Positions 42,249-53,613 of a stretch of 64,000 nt of DNA are shown here, piece after piece (the stretch's first letter is position 1; every line of letters begins with the position of its first letter). The DNA is from Zarea fungicola (taxonomy: Eukaryota; Ascomycota; Sordariomycetes; Hypocreales; Cordycipitaceae): positions 62,001 through 126,000 of the forward strand of contig FWCC01000256.1 of assembly GCA_900169235.1 (NCBI GenBank), given 5' to 3'. The position numbers and the translations under genes are program-made. The notes beneath the pieces were generated by a model. It had not been told where the DNA came from. It saw only the letters and a program-made list of their open reading frames with translations, and ran no database searches.

Positions 42249-43150
42249 GAAGACAATGTTTAGGGAAAATGGGAGAATGGATTCCTTGGTTTAATTTGCG
42301 TTGTGTATCTGATTCATAGAAGAAGAAGCGCAGAGGATCAAAAGGCCTGCTAAAAAAAAACTCCATCGTTTTAGAACTACCCGTTTATATATCTTAAAAC
42401 CACCTTGGACTTTGGTGCTCTCAGTGGCGGCCTCTTAGTAAACTACGTAGTCATGTCCGATGCTTGATTCCCGACGCCATTCCTAGTCGAGTACTTGGGG
42501 TGCAAGCAGGCGCGGCTGAGATGAGATCGGTGCGCTACATCATTTTACACAGCCCACTTCCGCATTGGGCAAAATCTTTGCAGAAAGTTATTACGGCTCC
42601 AGAATGATGCCCGGGTATTACAAACATACTTTGGGCTTCGGGTTCGACGTCCGAAATACGAAACAGATTGTGTAATCTGCCTTACCGTCCGTTGAGCATT
42701 TCGCATGACGTTGTGACTCAATTTGAGTCTTGTCAAACTGTTTGAAGGGTATTATTAAATATGAGTCTTTTAGTACCTCTAATATATTTACTACTGTATT
42801 TTGGCGTATCTCTGTAGTGTAGAAGAGTTAATTCCATCAAGAAGCTCAACTTTATTTGGTCGCATTTTTTACCTGTCGGGAGCTTGACGCAGCATTCTTG
42901 TAGACTCGTAGTCTCCCTGACAAATATTAGTTTTCTTGAGAATCTCTCGACAGAACATCTATCCTGGCGGTAACGCGTGAGCTCTGCCTGTATATTTCAT
43001 TGCAGACAAACAAAGCAGCGAAGTTAGGAAGCACCTACAAAATGTTCTAGTGCGGTAGTTCATTTATGCGGCCAGGTCGTCCAAGAGACACGATAGTTAC
43101 GGGACTTCAATATAACATTGCGTGGTACTCGTAGGCCCGGGCATTTAGAC
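42249..43150. other. Intergenic, AT-rich, nothing recognised
   Basis: Promoter of the EH-domain gene on the left side and 3' flank of the next gene on the right. No supported ORF. A near B-box (GGTTCGACGTCC at about 42645) has no tRNA around it. Confidence 0.55.
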
Positions 43151-45411
43151 TCAAGTCGCGTAGTGACCCCAATCGCCCCAAGTAAAGGGAAGTCCGATAT
43201 CTAAATTGGCCTCCAGTGCATCCTCAACCGCGTCAAGATTGAAGTTTGGATCAATGTGCCCAAAGACATCTTGGCCAGAGACCGGGTCTACCAGGGAAAA
43301 GTTGACATTGTTATCCATGCCAATTGCAGAGTCAATCACAGCATTAATACCATCTGGATCATGCAGAGGCAGCTCAGTAATCCCTGTCGTTGGCAAGTTT
43401 TGTGTAGTGCTTGCTGGATGTGACTCAACTGTCGTGACGGGAGGTGTATGGTCTTTATTCAACGTTGTAGCTGCCCTCTCCATTTCCTTCAATACACGCT
43501 CTCCAAGTCCGGCCACAACATTTGCGCTCCAAAAGTGATTACTATAACGTCGAAGCAGCTCGCAATTGCGTCGAAAGGAGTTCATGGCTCTGGCGCGAAA
43601 CATGGGCAGACGGCTGTGCCGCATTTTGCGATACTCTACACTAAGGGCGAGAGATACGGCGTAAGGAACGAATGGCGCGGGGCTCAGACAATCTCTTGGA
43701 ACGGCATGTGCAATGCGCTCGGCGGCTAATGAGCGGCGCGCGTTTGCTGAAGGTGGCGGCAGTGTAGATGCCGCGGGAGCGGTACCGGGGCGGGGCAGAC
43801 GACATGAAAGAATGATGACGGCGTGATAAAATGTTTCAATTGTGGCTGAGATTGTGTTAGCAGGCCTCTAAAGAACAAGTAAGGGTCTCGAAGTACCAAT
43901 GAGAGAAGAAGCCACTTTGAGCGCATCAGCATTGACGATCATGGCTTCCAATACAGGAAGATCAATATATGCCACCTTGTCAACTCCGGAAGCTTCCTCA
44001 CTGGGACCCGGCCGATAGAGCTCCACAACTTGATCAAGCCATTGAATGACAAAAAGAAAGAGTCTAAAGCACGGCGGTCGCTTGCGGATGCACGCATCGA
44101 GGTCAGCGCCAATGTCTCGTTCATGCAGCAGGCACGGGCGGCCATATATGGCAGCGTTTATGCGATCCAGTGCCCACACTGCACAGAATAAATTGTTCAA
44201 TTCATCGCAATTCGGCGCATCGTAGCGCAGAAGATGAAGTCCCAGCGTTTGAATGTGATGTATAGCTCTTCCTCCTAACTGGGCCGGCAAGTCGGCCTCC
44301 TCAGCGCATGTTGGCTGAACATAGAATGAGAGCATTGCCAAAGCTTGAATATGGCAAACTCTGTCGGTGATTAGGCTAGTTTCAAGGATGGCGCGAACAG
44401 ACGAAGACAGTGCCTGCGAGTAGTCCTGAGGTGAGAGCAAGACGGCGCCCTTGTTCTGCAGTCGAAGATGCTGCGTCATGTCTGGGTCGCTGCCGGCTGC
44501 CAAACATACCAGCTGCCGATGAATAACAGTCGTGGGATTGTCTGGGGGCTCATTTAGGGCGGAGAGGGAGAGTACCGGGAAAATGGGGTGAATCTTTTGG
44601 ATAAAGGTCGTCTTGAGCTTCGCGTAGTCGTCTTCGGGAGGCAAGCAAGACAAGCAATGCTCCTTGACGAATGGTAGCAGAAAGCGGTCCATTATGAGCG
44701 GTGGGCGGGAGGTGATGAACTGAGATGGCTGGTTGCCGCCGACGGGTAGCCATATTCCGACGTCGCCTTTTTGGGACGACTCACGCGCGGAGACGGAGGC
44801 GGTAGCTTCTATGAACATGCCCTCCGGATTCAAGTCACCGACAAATCGCGACGAATGTGTATTGAACGAGCCATTCCGGGGTAGACGATGAAAGGCGCCA
44901 TTTGTTCGATTAGGTGGCAGGAATGAGTGGTCTTGCTGGCGGCCATGAAGCCCATTTACTGAGGCTGGTAATGAGCCGCGACCGACAGGTGTTACACTGC
45001 GGGCCGGATTACCTGGTCTAGTCGAAGTTGGCAAGTCTGTCATGGTGTTTCACATCACCGGTTTATAAGATGACTACTTACGAGGTGTGTGATGGCGAGG
45101 ATTCAGTGCCTCGACCTTCCTCTGGCGAAGTGTCATCTAGAGCGTCTTCAGCATGGATGCATCGCCGCTGTGGTAGAGTCAGCTTGCTGGTCCATCGGAG
45201 CATCGGGAATGCAGTAGCAAAAGGCAAAAAATAGAATGAAATATAAAATAAGTAAATAAAAATAAAACTCGCACAAAAATCCACACACCTTCTTACGGCG
45301 GCAGGATTCGCATGCGTGCTGTACCTGCTTGCGCTTGACAGGCAGACCGCCACGCGAAGGGTCTGAGGCGACAAACTTGACTTTTCTGGTACTGGCAGGC
45401 GTCGACGACAT
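43151..45411 (-). CDS. Fungal-specific transcription factor with an incomplete Zn2Cys6 cluster
   Basis: Four exons: 45411-45289, 45167-45082, 45017-43897, 43845-43151, giving 674 residues. After a basic N-terminus (PVKRKQVQHACESCRRKK) splicing adds RRCIHAEDALDD, so only three cysteines of the usual six are present (CX2CX6C followed by His). No CX2CX6-8C half follows. The middle part has SRFVGDLNPEGMFIEATASV and the fungal-specific transcription factor domain (residues about 230-430: ALAMLSFYVQPTCAEEADLP, RAIHHIQTLGLH, AVWALDRINAAIYGRPCLLH). I recall other fungal factors with the same CxxCRxRKKRCxH start and RFxGDLNPE motif, so the short cluster is probably ancestral. The C-terminus is acidic. 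The exon 1/2 acceptor at 45168 is an inference; another acceptor could change residues 42-50 but would not add the missing cysteines. Confidence 0.85.
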
Positions 45412-46066
45412 GGTTGACGGCGGAAGGACCGCAAACAGACAGGGTGGCGACAGGTGCTCAGTTTGGCGAGGATATATCGACGTCACACAAATGGGGGCAT
45501 TCTCATGCAAATGAAATGCTGCATCAAAAAGTGAAGCGAGTGTAGATGGTGGAGCGAGACCGGACTTTCTGGCGTTTTTCGTGGTTATTTTGGGCGGTTT
45601 GTTGAGACTTGGGACAGAGAGTCATGAGAACGGAGTCGTCAAGATGGGGCTGAATATTTACGGGCTTGGCTTGGCTGGCGGAGGGAGTTTTAGCGAGGCT
45701 TGTACCAGCCACCAGAGGTTTGCTGGTTCAGTACCTACCTGCCTGCCTCCGACCTCTTGCCAGCAGCGCTGGCCGTTCTGTTCCCAAGCTGGCGGTAACC
45801 TGTTATTAGCGCTGTTTGGGCCTTCTTGGCTGAAGGCCACCCGATTATTCATCAGCGTCCAGCGGTTTGCAGCCCCACCAATACAAGTCCTTCAGTATCA
45901 AACCTCATCCTAACAATGCCAACACGTGTCTCAGCAAACCCTGCGAAAAGAACCATTGAATGAAGTACAGCGAGCATAATTATTTATTGCAATCAAGGCT
46001 TCTTTCAATATATACGAGATATAGCTTGGATTATTTTTTTTGATTTTTTTTTCGCTTCTGGAAAAT
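45412..46066. other. Promoter of the half-cluster regulator and 3' flank of the amidase gene
   Basis: Contains the 5' leader of the leftward regulator gene. Frames of up to 110 codons in this stretch have no recognised family. Confidence 0.5.
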
Positions 46067-47701
46067 TTATTTGCCAACCACATCGCCAAGTTCTGTCTTG
46101 GGCACGACGCGTGGGTGGATCGTCTTGCGCACCTGTGTCTCCCTCTCCAGAGCAAACGCCATACCAATCAAGGCCTCTTCGCTGAAACGAGCACCGGCAA
46201 AGCCAACTGCAAAGGGCTGGTTCGGTCCGGTGGCGTTCAAGTTGCCAAAGCCGTTTCTTGTGACCGGTGTGCCCTCCGGCATGCGGCCAATCGGCACCGT
46301 AATGACGGGGTGGCCGAGAGTCGCAGCCACGCCGGAGACGATATCCGACGGTGCAAAGAGCGCATCCAGTGAGTTGTTCTTGAGTGCACCAGAGAGGCCC
46401 TGTACGCCGCCGTAGTAGAGCTCCTTCTGATATGCGGCTCGAAACTGCGGCGAATCGTTGCCAAATCCGAGATTGAGCGCATCTTGCCAGACATCCGTGT
46501 CGCGATGCGGGAAATCCTCTCTAGGGTCGTTTTGAGTAAAGGCTTGCAAGTCGGCCAATGATTTAATATTGTGTGGGTTTGTGATGAGCTTGTCGAGGTA
46601 TAGCTTTGGCAGGTCAGAGACGAAGTCGGCGTCCAGGACAAGGTTGTTGGAGTCCCCAATCTGCTGGAAGCCTGGCAGTTCAATGTTGTCAACGATGATG
46701 GCACCGCTGGAGCGGAGAACAGCAAGTGTGTCGCGAAACTTTTTTGTCACTGCTGCAGGATACCCTGAGCTGTTGATGATGCTCCGCGGCACACCGATGC
46801 GCTTTCCTCTGAGTCCGGATTCCTTGCAAGCCCCAACATAGTCTGGCGTTTTGCCACCAAACGGAATGGCAGAGGTGTAGTTGTCATTGCTGTCCTTGCC
46901 TGCAATAGCCGTGAGCAAGTATGCTGCGTCCTTGACCGTTCTCGCCATAGGCCCGACAGTGTCTTGGTGCTCAGATATCGGTACCACGAGATAGCGCGAC
47001 GTAAGACCAACAGAGGGCTTGATGCCAACCAGATTGTTCTCTTGCGAAGGCGAAATAATGGACCCGTCAGTCTCGGTGCCGAGACAGGCCCAGGCCAGAC
47101 CAATCGAGGACGAGATTCCACTGCCAGAGGATGAGCCAGATGGGTCTTGGCCGGGAAAATAAGCACCGATAGCTTGGCCACCGACCGCTGACCAACCCGA
47201 GCTGCCATTGTTGCTGCGAAAGTTGGCCCATTGCGACAAGTTTGACTTGCCCAGGATGATGGCACCAGCTTTTCGCAGATTGGCCGCGACGGTGCTGTCT
47301 TCACCGACCTTCGCGCCCACCAAAGCAAACGATCCGGCTGTGTTGTCCATCCCGTCATTCGTAGCAATGTTGTCCTTGATAAGCACAGGAATACCATGTA
47401 GTGGGCCGGTCTTGGCCTTGGCGCGCGTCTTGTCCAGTTCGGCGGCAATGGCCACCGCATCTGGGTTGATTTGGTTGACGGCATGCAGCTCCGAATTGAC
47501 CTCGTTGATACGTGCGATATAGGCCTTGGTTAGTTCCACACTGGTAAACCTGCCAGCGTCAAGCCCCTCCCGTAGCTCATCGAGGGTAGCATCTAGTAAC
47601 GGTGGGAATTTGCCATTTGCAGCCTGCCCAACACAAGCGACAATTTGCAGAAGCAAGCACCAGATGCCAAGTAGGCACCCGTTCCCGCAATTACGACTCA
47701 T
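46067..47701 (-). CDS. Secreted amidase-signature family hydrolase
   Basis: Single exon, 544 residues. The N-terminus (residues 6-27, GNGCLLGIWCLLLQIVACVG) is a signal peptide. The amidase-signature fold is complete: Lys109 in GIPVLIKDNIA, the Gly/Ser stretch PSGSSSGSG with the cis-Ser at about 192, and the nucleophile Ser214 in GTETDGSI. It then has GIKPSVGLTSR and DTVGPMARTVKDAAYLL. The enzymes hydrolyse amide bonds with a Ser-cisSer-Lys triad. Secreted fungal members of this type are common but their natural substrates are mostly unknown. Several NxS/T sites (NNYTS, NSSGY, NNSLD) could be glycosylated. Usual length for the family. Confidence 0.93.
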   Translation of the reverse strand: MSRNCGNGCLLGIWCLLLQIVACVGQAANGKFPPLLDATLDELREGLDAGRFTSVELTKAYIARINEVNSELHAVNQINPDAVAIAAELDKTRAKAKTGPLHGIPVLIKDNIATNDGMDNTAGSFALVGAKVGEDSTVAANLRKAGAIILGKSNLSQWANFRSNNGSSGWSAVGGQAIGAYFPGQDPSGSSSGSGISSSIGLAWACLGTETDGSIISPSQENNLVGIKPSVGLTSRYLVVPISEHQDTVGPMARTVKDAAYLLTAIAGKDSNDNYTSAIPFGGKTPDYVGACKESGLRGKRIGVPRSIINSSGYPAAVTKKFRDTLAVLRSSGAIIVDNIELPGFQQIGDSNNLVLDADFVSDLPKLYLDKLITNPHNIKSLADLQAFTQNDPREDFPHRDTDVWQDALNLGFGNDSPQFRAAYQKELYYGGVQGLSGALKNNSLDALFAPSDIVSGVAATLGHPVITVPIGRMPEGTPVTRNGFGNLNATGPNQPFAVGFAGARFSEEALIGMAFALERETQVRKTIHPRVVPKTELGDVVGK

Positions 47702-49095
47702 CCTTTCCTTTGTGTGTTTTTTTTTTTTGCCAAGATGATAAAAGAAGACGGATGTAAGCCATTGCCGGTCCTTGAGGGGTGAGCCTGTGAGCCTTTTCTT
47801 CGCCCATAAAGTTGGCCGTATGCGTTGCGCTAGTTCTTAACAGGTTGCTGAATGTGGCAGGAGGTCAAACAAAAGACCCTTGGGCAGGTTTTCCACACGA
47901 AGATGATCTTCACCTTATTCATCATAGCGCAGCACGGCATGCACACATGTAAAGACTCGGGGGCATGTGCGATTCCGCGGTCAACCGTGCATATTTGTTA
48001 CCTAACACTTTGGGGAGAAGAAAAATAAAAGAGCGAGGTATTAATATTTATCGACTATTGTAAAAGTGCTGCGACGAGGTTCCACATGAATGGGTAGTTT
48101 GAAAGTAACGCGTACATATATCTATATATAAACATGTTTCAAAGCAGGCTCCTCATTAATTGTAAATTTATACGTATGTACAATTTGTACAACAGTACTT
48201 CTGTTATGCCATGTCAGTCCTGGTTAGGCGTCAATGGGTCATTTAAGTAGCCATTATTTCCTTTAATATCTGGCAGGGCTAGACAGAAGCAAGGTTGTAA
48301 TTGCAGCCACACTACGTAGCCACTTCAGAGTTTCCTTCCCTCACGTTGTGTGACCATGAACACGCTACAGCAGATCGCAAATGGATCTCGAGGCACAGCA
48401 TGATTCGATTCCCAGGTAGACAGGTATGCGGTTGAAATTGTATTTGCTTATCCACTCAACATGAAACCATTCAGATTTTCCCTGTGTAACAGCTGCTGCC
48501 ACTGGCTTGCCCCAGAAACTGGACCTGGAACCACAACAGCGCAGCCAAGGATGGCCATGGACGACCAACGGAAACGGTCGACGCGTTTCTGCCACACTGT
48601 ACGCTGTACCTGCTGCCTGCACACCACTCCCACATGCGCGTTGTACGTCGCGAATCCCTGCACTTTTTTTTTGGCCCCCCAACGAGCCCTGCAGCCATGG
48701 CTGGCTGGCTGTGAATTCAAGATAGACTAGTGGTGTGGGGACCGGCGGCCCAGTGAGGCGACCCCCGGTAGACGCTAAACTAAAGTAGGTAAAATGTAAA
48801 CAAAGCCTCAACAGTCCCCGATATGCTCACTCGTGTTAGTTGGCGAAGTTGAGTGTGCGCAACCCAACAACCTCCAAGGCGCGCGGTTGCTTTTGTTTTG
48901 TCTGCTCAAAAACTACCGGATAAAAAAAAAAGAAACAAAAACTGCTTTGGTTTGGTTCTTTATTTTGTTCTGTACCCAATCTCGTTCAACTTCTTCTTGC
49001 AACTCTTCTCAACTTAGGTCTCCTATCACCTGCTTCTATCTCCTGAAGCTTCTTTTACATCGCGAGGCGTCTTAGTATATCTTTTGATAAGAAAA
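47702..49095. other. Divergent intergenic interval, no gene recognised
   Basis: About 1.4 kb. A 148-codon minus-strand frame (48365-48811) overlaps several others in other frames and shows no family resemblance. The right ~200 bp are the CT-rich leader of the coiled-coil gene. Confidence 0.5.
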
Positions 49096-51294
49096 ATGTC
49101 AGATGCCAATATGGCAGATATTGACTTGCCTATAGCTCTTCGGCGGTCTCGTCGAAGCGCCTCGGCCATGGCAATCAAGCCTGAGGAAACAACCGAGGCC
49201 GTGTTTGCCCCGAAAACGCCTGGCCGAAGGAAGCGTACCGTGCGATTTTCCGATCCTGGTCCATCTGCGTCGTCGGGACTCACTCCCATGATGCGTCAAA
49301 CTGGCTTCGCCACGCCTCACCGTGGCCGGTACTCCGAAACACCTCTCCGAAATGTGAGCCCTGCTCCCACGCCATCAATATCGGGCAGCACCAAGTCACG
49401 CCCCTCGTCTGCATCAGCAGCTCCAGCACCATTTATGGCGCCACTCCGTCAGACAATCAATGGGCGTGTGGAGAGACAGACGCGTCGCAGCGGTTTCCGC
49501 GCCATGATCAACAAGATGGAGATCCAGAAAAAGAAGCTGGTGCAGTTCTCCCGCACCGAGATTGAGCGGCTCCGCAGCCAGGTCAAGTCCAAAGACGCCG
49601 AGATTTACGAGCTTCAGAACGCCACTATTGTCATTGACACGGAGCGCATCTGGGATCTGGAAAAGCAGGTTGAGGAGCTCAAGCAGGAGCTGGACCAGCG
49701 GGCACCGACGGAGATGAATATTAGCCGCACCTATGACTGGACGCTGGCTGCCCGCGACCCGTTTGAGAATCAGGGCTATTTTGACATGGAACTCGATGGG
49801 GATCATTTTGGCGATGCTACCCAAGCCCAACTGCAATCGGGCACGCCGTCAAGAGCCCGGTCCTCGTTTCCTACGCCTCCCGCGACAAGCCCCATGATTC
49901 CTGGCACGCCATGCTCCCTCCGCCGGCACTGGCCGGAGACGCCAACGTCTCATGCCGCTGTCCAAGCGTGCTTTCCCGATCCTGAGTGTGATGCCCTGGA
50001 AGAGGAGATATCGTCCCTCCAGCTAGAAGTCTCCAAGCTCACCACGACGCTCGAGTCTTACAAAGACTTCCAGAAGCGTCTGACGACTCGCATGTCTGCG
50101 GCTGTGCCAGAGGCCATGGATACGGCGGCGTCGGACTCGAACCTAGACAGCATCGAGCAGCAAATTCTTCGCATGCTAGAAAACATGACGGATCGTGGTG
50201 CAGCCCTCGAGCGGCTGTCCGCCAGCATCGGTGAGCTGGGCTTCCGAGGCAAAGACGCCGAGGAGATGCTCGCCTCTCTCTCTACCGGCTTCCGCGCTGC
50301 CCGGCTCGAGCTTGAATACCTCACCCCGGGCGAGATTGCCCTCCCCCTTAGTTCCCACGGGGCCGAGGTCCTCGACCTGCTGCTGACGAACCTCCGCGAT
50401 CTCGCCAAGCGCGTGAAGGAGGACGAGGCGACGATTGACGAGTACCACGCCATCGAACAGTCTCTCCGCAAGCAGCTCGACAGCCGCGTCACGGCCATGG
50501 ACCAGCTGCAAACCGAAATCGGCCGCTGCCAGACGATTATCGACGCAGCCGACACCCGCATCCACGAGCTGGTGATTGCCAACAGCAGGCTGCGCGGCGC
50601 TGTCGTCGCATATGAGCGGGATATGAAGGAGCTGGAGGCGCTGGTGCACAAGACGGACCAGGAAAAGCTCGACGCGGCCAAGGAGCACCGAGATGAGCGT
50701 GAGCAGGATCGTGCGGCCATGGAGGTCAAGGACAAGGCCGTTGCGGTCTTGGAAGAAAAGATGAGGGAGGCTGTCAAGCAGGCTGAGCAGCTTCTGCAGG
50801 AAATGTCGGACGAGCAGGACAAACACACGCGCCATGTGGTGAAACTGAACAAGGCCCACGGCGCTGGGCTGGCGCTGCGCGATGGCCGCGTCATGGAGCT
50901 TCGGACCGAAATTGACCGCATCAACGAGTCGTTGCGGGACTCACACGAGACGATCCGCGCGCTGCGCGTGGAGAATGGCGGACTCAAGTCGGAGATGCAG
51001 ACCCAAAAGGACAAGGCCAAGGCGGCCATGGACTCCATGAAGGAGGAGCTGCAGCGTGTCTTGGAGATGAGCCAGGAGTTCTTGCACACGCCCAAGAGAA
51101 AACGCGCCCCCGCTGGTTCAGCTGCGACGTCGGCCGGCAATGATGCTGAGAAAGACGGCGCTCTCCTGCCAAGAGTGCGTCCTGGCCGGCTCTTGAGTGG
51201 CGAGCTGGCACGTCGCGCATCCGCCAACAAGGGGCGCCGCCGACCGGACAGTGGATTGGGCCTTCTAGATGAAGATAACTGTGAAATGTTTTAA
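49096..51294 (+). CDS. Fungal coiled-coil protein of unknown function
   Basis: Single exon, 732 residues from the ATG at 49096. Residues about 1-130 are basic and disordered with KTPGRRKRTVRFSDPG and several SP/TP sites. A first coiled coil spans about 135-205. A Pro/Thr-rich linker follows (GTPSRARSSFPTPPATSP). The main coiled coil runs about 290-660, broken by a conserved-looking block with FRAARLELEYLTPGE and EVLDLLLTNLRDLAKRVKED. The C-terminus has a basic KRKRAP stretch near 672 and a final acidic SGLGLLDEDNCEMF. I recall the LEYLTPGE block in uncharacterised filamentous-fungal proteins. Basic stretches suggest a nuclear or chromosomal/spindle site, but this is inference. No enzymatic domain is visible. 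Confidence 0.83.
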   Translation: MSDANMADIDLPIALRRSRRSASAMAIKPEETTEAVFAPKTPGRRKRTVRFSDPGPSASSGLTPMMRQTGFATPHRGRYSETPLRNVSPAPTPSISGSTKSRPSSASAAPAPFMAPLRQTINGRVERQTRRSGFRAMINKMEIQKKKLVQFSRTEIERLRSQVKSKDAEIYELQNATIVIDTERIWDLEKQVEELKQELDQRAPTEMNISRTYDWTLAARDPFENQGYFDMELDGDHFGDATQAQLQSGTPSRARSSFPTPPATSPMIPGTPCSLRRHWPETPTSHAAVQACFPDPECDALEEEISSLQLEVSKLTTTLESYKDFQKRLTTRMSAAVPEAMDTAASDSNLDSIEQQILRMLENMTDRGAALERLSASIGELGFRGKDAEEMLASLSTGFRAARLELEYLTPGEIALPLSSHGAEVLDLLLTNLRDLAKRVKEDEATIDEYHAIEQSLRKQLDSRVTAMDQLQTEIGRCQTIIDAADTRIHELVIANSRLRGAVVAYERDMKELEALVHKTDQEKLDAAKEHRDEREQDRAAMEVKDKAVAVLEEKMREAVKQAEQLLQEMSDEQDKHTRHVVKLNKAHGAGLALRDGRVMELRTEIDRINESLRDSHETIRALRVENGGLKSEMQTQKDKAKAAMDSMKEELQRVLEMSQEFLHTPKRKRAPAGSAATSAGNDAEKDGALLPRVRPGRLLSGELARRASANKGRRRPDSGLGLLDEDNCEMF

Positions 51295-51936
51295 TAATAC
51301 ATGCATGAAGACGTAATGACGGCGTCTGGGAATTGCATCGGTCGATTTGTGTCGCATATTTGCTGGATTTTCTTTTGTAAAACCAAATCATCTTTGGAGC
51401 CTCTCTCTTTTTTTTCCTTTGTCTCGCAAGGCTACATAAAATCTTTTGCATAAATATTCCTCCTTTTCTTCTGTTTACTAGATGAAAACCCAACAGAGGT
51501 CCTGATACAGCTTTCTTGTCCTTTTGATGTTTCCACTATTTTCTACTTCTGAGAAAAACATGATGATCTATATAATGCAAAGTACGTGATATAAAGGGAC
51601 CCTCTGATATCCGACGAGAGACCTTTTCCATTGCCGGGCGAACCGCAATAACAGTCCAGACTTGGTTGGAGAGCCGTTGAACAGCTTCTGCTTCACTAGG
51701 GCCTTCCATAATGCACAGCATCATGATTTTCTGACAGCCGCATAGAAAAGCTCGACCCTATATATCTGGTATGATCCCCGTTAGGCGGTGTAGATGGCGA
51801 GACTGAGGCTAGATGCAGCGTCTCTTTGTAGTCTGTCCAGGACGCTGAAATATCAAGACCTCAGCAGGCACATGAACAGTCAAGTTGCGCGGGAACAGAT
51901 CTAGGGTTCCTAAGACGTAGAAGAGAAAGAATTCCA
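51295..51936. other. Convergent 3' flanks, nothing recognised
   Basis: AT-rich, with poly-T and pyrimidine runs near 51400-51480. No supported ORF. Confidence 0.6.
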
Positions 51937-53613
51937 TCAAATTTCGTAAAATCGCCACTGTGGCTTGTAGTCGGGCGTTAAGGGCTGTTCTAGAAGGATG
52001 GCGCGAATCATCTCCACTGGCATCATGTTGCCAACCAGGATCTTGTCGTGGAATTGCTTTTCCTCAAGTTTTCCATTTTTCAGGACTTCATTACGCAGTG
52101 CATCAAACTGCAGAGCACCAAGTAGATAGGCAGCCTGGTATAGTGGCGGATAGTCACCGGAAAAGGAGCGTCTGACCTCACCCTCTGCGGTAGAGCGCTC
52201 ATGGCCAACACCCTCGACAAGTAAATCTACACACTCCTGTGGTGTCCACACTCCGAGGTGAAACTTAAGCGAGAAAATAATGCGGGCGCAGCGATGCATG
52301 CGCCAAAACATTGTGCCGATCCGATCCTCGGGGGAGACGAAAAAGTCGCCACGGTTCCATAGCAGCAGCTCCCAGTACAACGCCCACCCTTCCATCCAGA
52401 ATGGCGTAGAGAACAGCTGGCGGTGGCTGTTGTGACGGAGCATGTAGTGGTACTGCAGCCTGTGGCCTGGAATCAGTTCGTGGAAGACGGTGGCGCGTGA
52501 AAAGTGTCGATTGTTTCCTCGCATGACCATCTGTTTCAGACTATGCTCCATTCCCGTGACGGGATACGCAATGAGAATCTGGGAGCCGCCGAGGAAAAAC
52601 GGTGCTACTTTTTGCATTTCGGTGCTCATCATGTCGGCCCGGTAGGTCTCGTCGGCTATGCGCGGCACGGTGACGAGGTCGTGTTTCTTGACAAAAGCGG
52701 CGCCTTCGAGCGCGAGAGACTTGACGAGGGCAGGCTGCTCACCCGGTGGCACGAATTGAGTCTTGACATAATCGAGAGCCTTTTTCCAGTCATCTTTGAA
52801 TCCCAGCTCGTTGGACGCATTCTTCATCTGAACCTCGCACCACTGGAACACTTCGCGAGCAAGACCGAGCAACTGCTCGGGGCTGTATGCAATCATCTCA
52901 GCTTCCAGTTCCACGAGCAGTGCCTCCCGCCCTATCGGTTGGCCTATAATCTCATCCTGACCGTGCAGGCCAATGCCAACGAGTTGTTGGTCGACAACAG
53001 ATTTGTAGTCTTGCAGCGCCTTCACGGCCAGCTTGAGTGGTGTCGCCACCCACCAGTCAAATGACGGGTCATAGGAGCCGTAAAACTTTGCAAGCTCTTC
53101 CAAACGTCCTTGGAGCTCTAGAATAATCTGTGAAGCTTTGAAGGCTCTAGTCTTGGTCGTGCTGATTTTCCCTCCAGTCACGTCACGCTGGGCTTGTTTT
53201 GCCAACGTCGCAACGATATCAATCTGGTGGGCAAAGTAAGGACTGTCAAGTGGGATTACAGCCTCGCGGGCTTCTGAGAGCTCAATGACAATTCCGGAAA
53301 ACGGAAAGATGTGCTGGATTTCCGATATGAGCTTGCGCTCGGTCTGGAGCTGTTGAGATGTGCGCTGCAGGTAGTTTCGAAGTTGTAGAAAGTCGACCTG
53401 GTCTTGTTTAGAGAGATGATTAAAGTCTACACGGAAAAGGTCATCTAGCTCCTCGCTAAGAAACTGGCGAAGTCTCTGGTGTCGTTGTGGTGAGACGGAG
53501 ACTTTATAATAGTTTTTGATCTCTTCCATGTCGAGACCGACCCGCCTGACCCGGTCGGGTATCGACTCTTGGTTATCCGCAGTGCCAGGACGAGCTACCC
53601 ATACCCCATCCAT
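51937..53613 (-). CDS. DUF885 family HExxGH metallopeptidase-like protein
   Basis: Single exon, 558 residues. The family signature HExxGH is present as FHELIPGH (His378, Glu379, His384), followed by FWMEGWALYWE, whose Glu is the likely third zinc ligand. The upstream part is helical with LQLRNYLQRTSQQLQTER and an acidic stretch. DUF885 proteins are zinc-peptidase-like (M32/M3-like fold), and bacterial members are mostly predicted secreted lipoproteins. This one has no signal peptide and begins MDGVWVARPGT, so a cytosolic role is likely. The substrate is unknown. A related block near the C-terminus (GDYPPLYQAAYLLGALQFDA) matches the family end. Confidence 0.92.
   Translation of the reverse strand: MDGVWVARPGTADNQESIPDRVRRVGLDMEEIKNYYKVSVSPQRHQRLRQFLSEELDDLFRVDFNHLSKQDQVDFLQLRNYLQRTSQQLQTERKLISEIQHIFPFSGIVIELSEAREAVIPLDSPYFAHQIDIVATLAKQAQRDVTGGKISTTKTRAFKASQIILELQGRLEELAKFYGSYDPSFDWWVATPLKLAVKALQDYKSVVDQQLVGIGLHGQDEIIGQPIGREALLVELEAEMIAYSPEQLLGLAREVFQWCEVQMKNASNELGFKDDWKKALDYVKTQFVPPGEQPALVKSLALEGAAFVKKHDLVTVPRIADETYRADMMSTEMQKVAPFFLGGSQILIAYPVTGMEHSLKQMVMRGNNRHFSRATVFHELIPGHRLQYHYMLRHNSHRQLFSTPFWMEGWALYWELLLWNRGDFFVSPEDRIGTMFWRMHRCARIIFSLKFHLGVWTPQECVDLLVEGVGHERSTAEGEVRRSFSGDYPPLYQAAYLLGALQFDALRNEVLKNGKLEEKQFHDKILVGNMMPVEMIRAILLEQPLTPDYKPQWRFYEI

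Noticed and set aside
48365..48811. 148-codon minus-strand ORF
   Set aside because: Overlapping frames on both strands are equally open, and there are no family features.
50058..51230. 390-codon minus-strand open frame
   Set aside because: It is the antisense of the coiled-coil gene. Ser/Arg-rich translation is typical of a shadow frame and no family is recognised.
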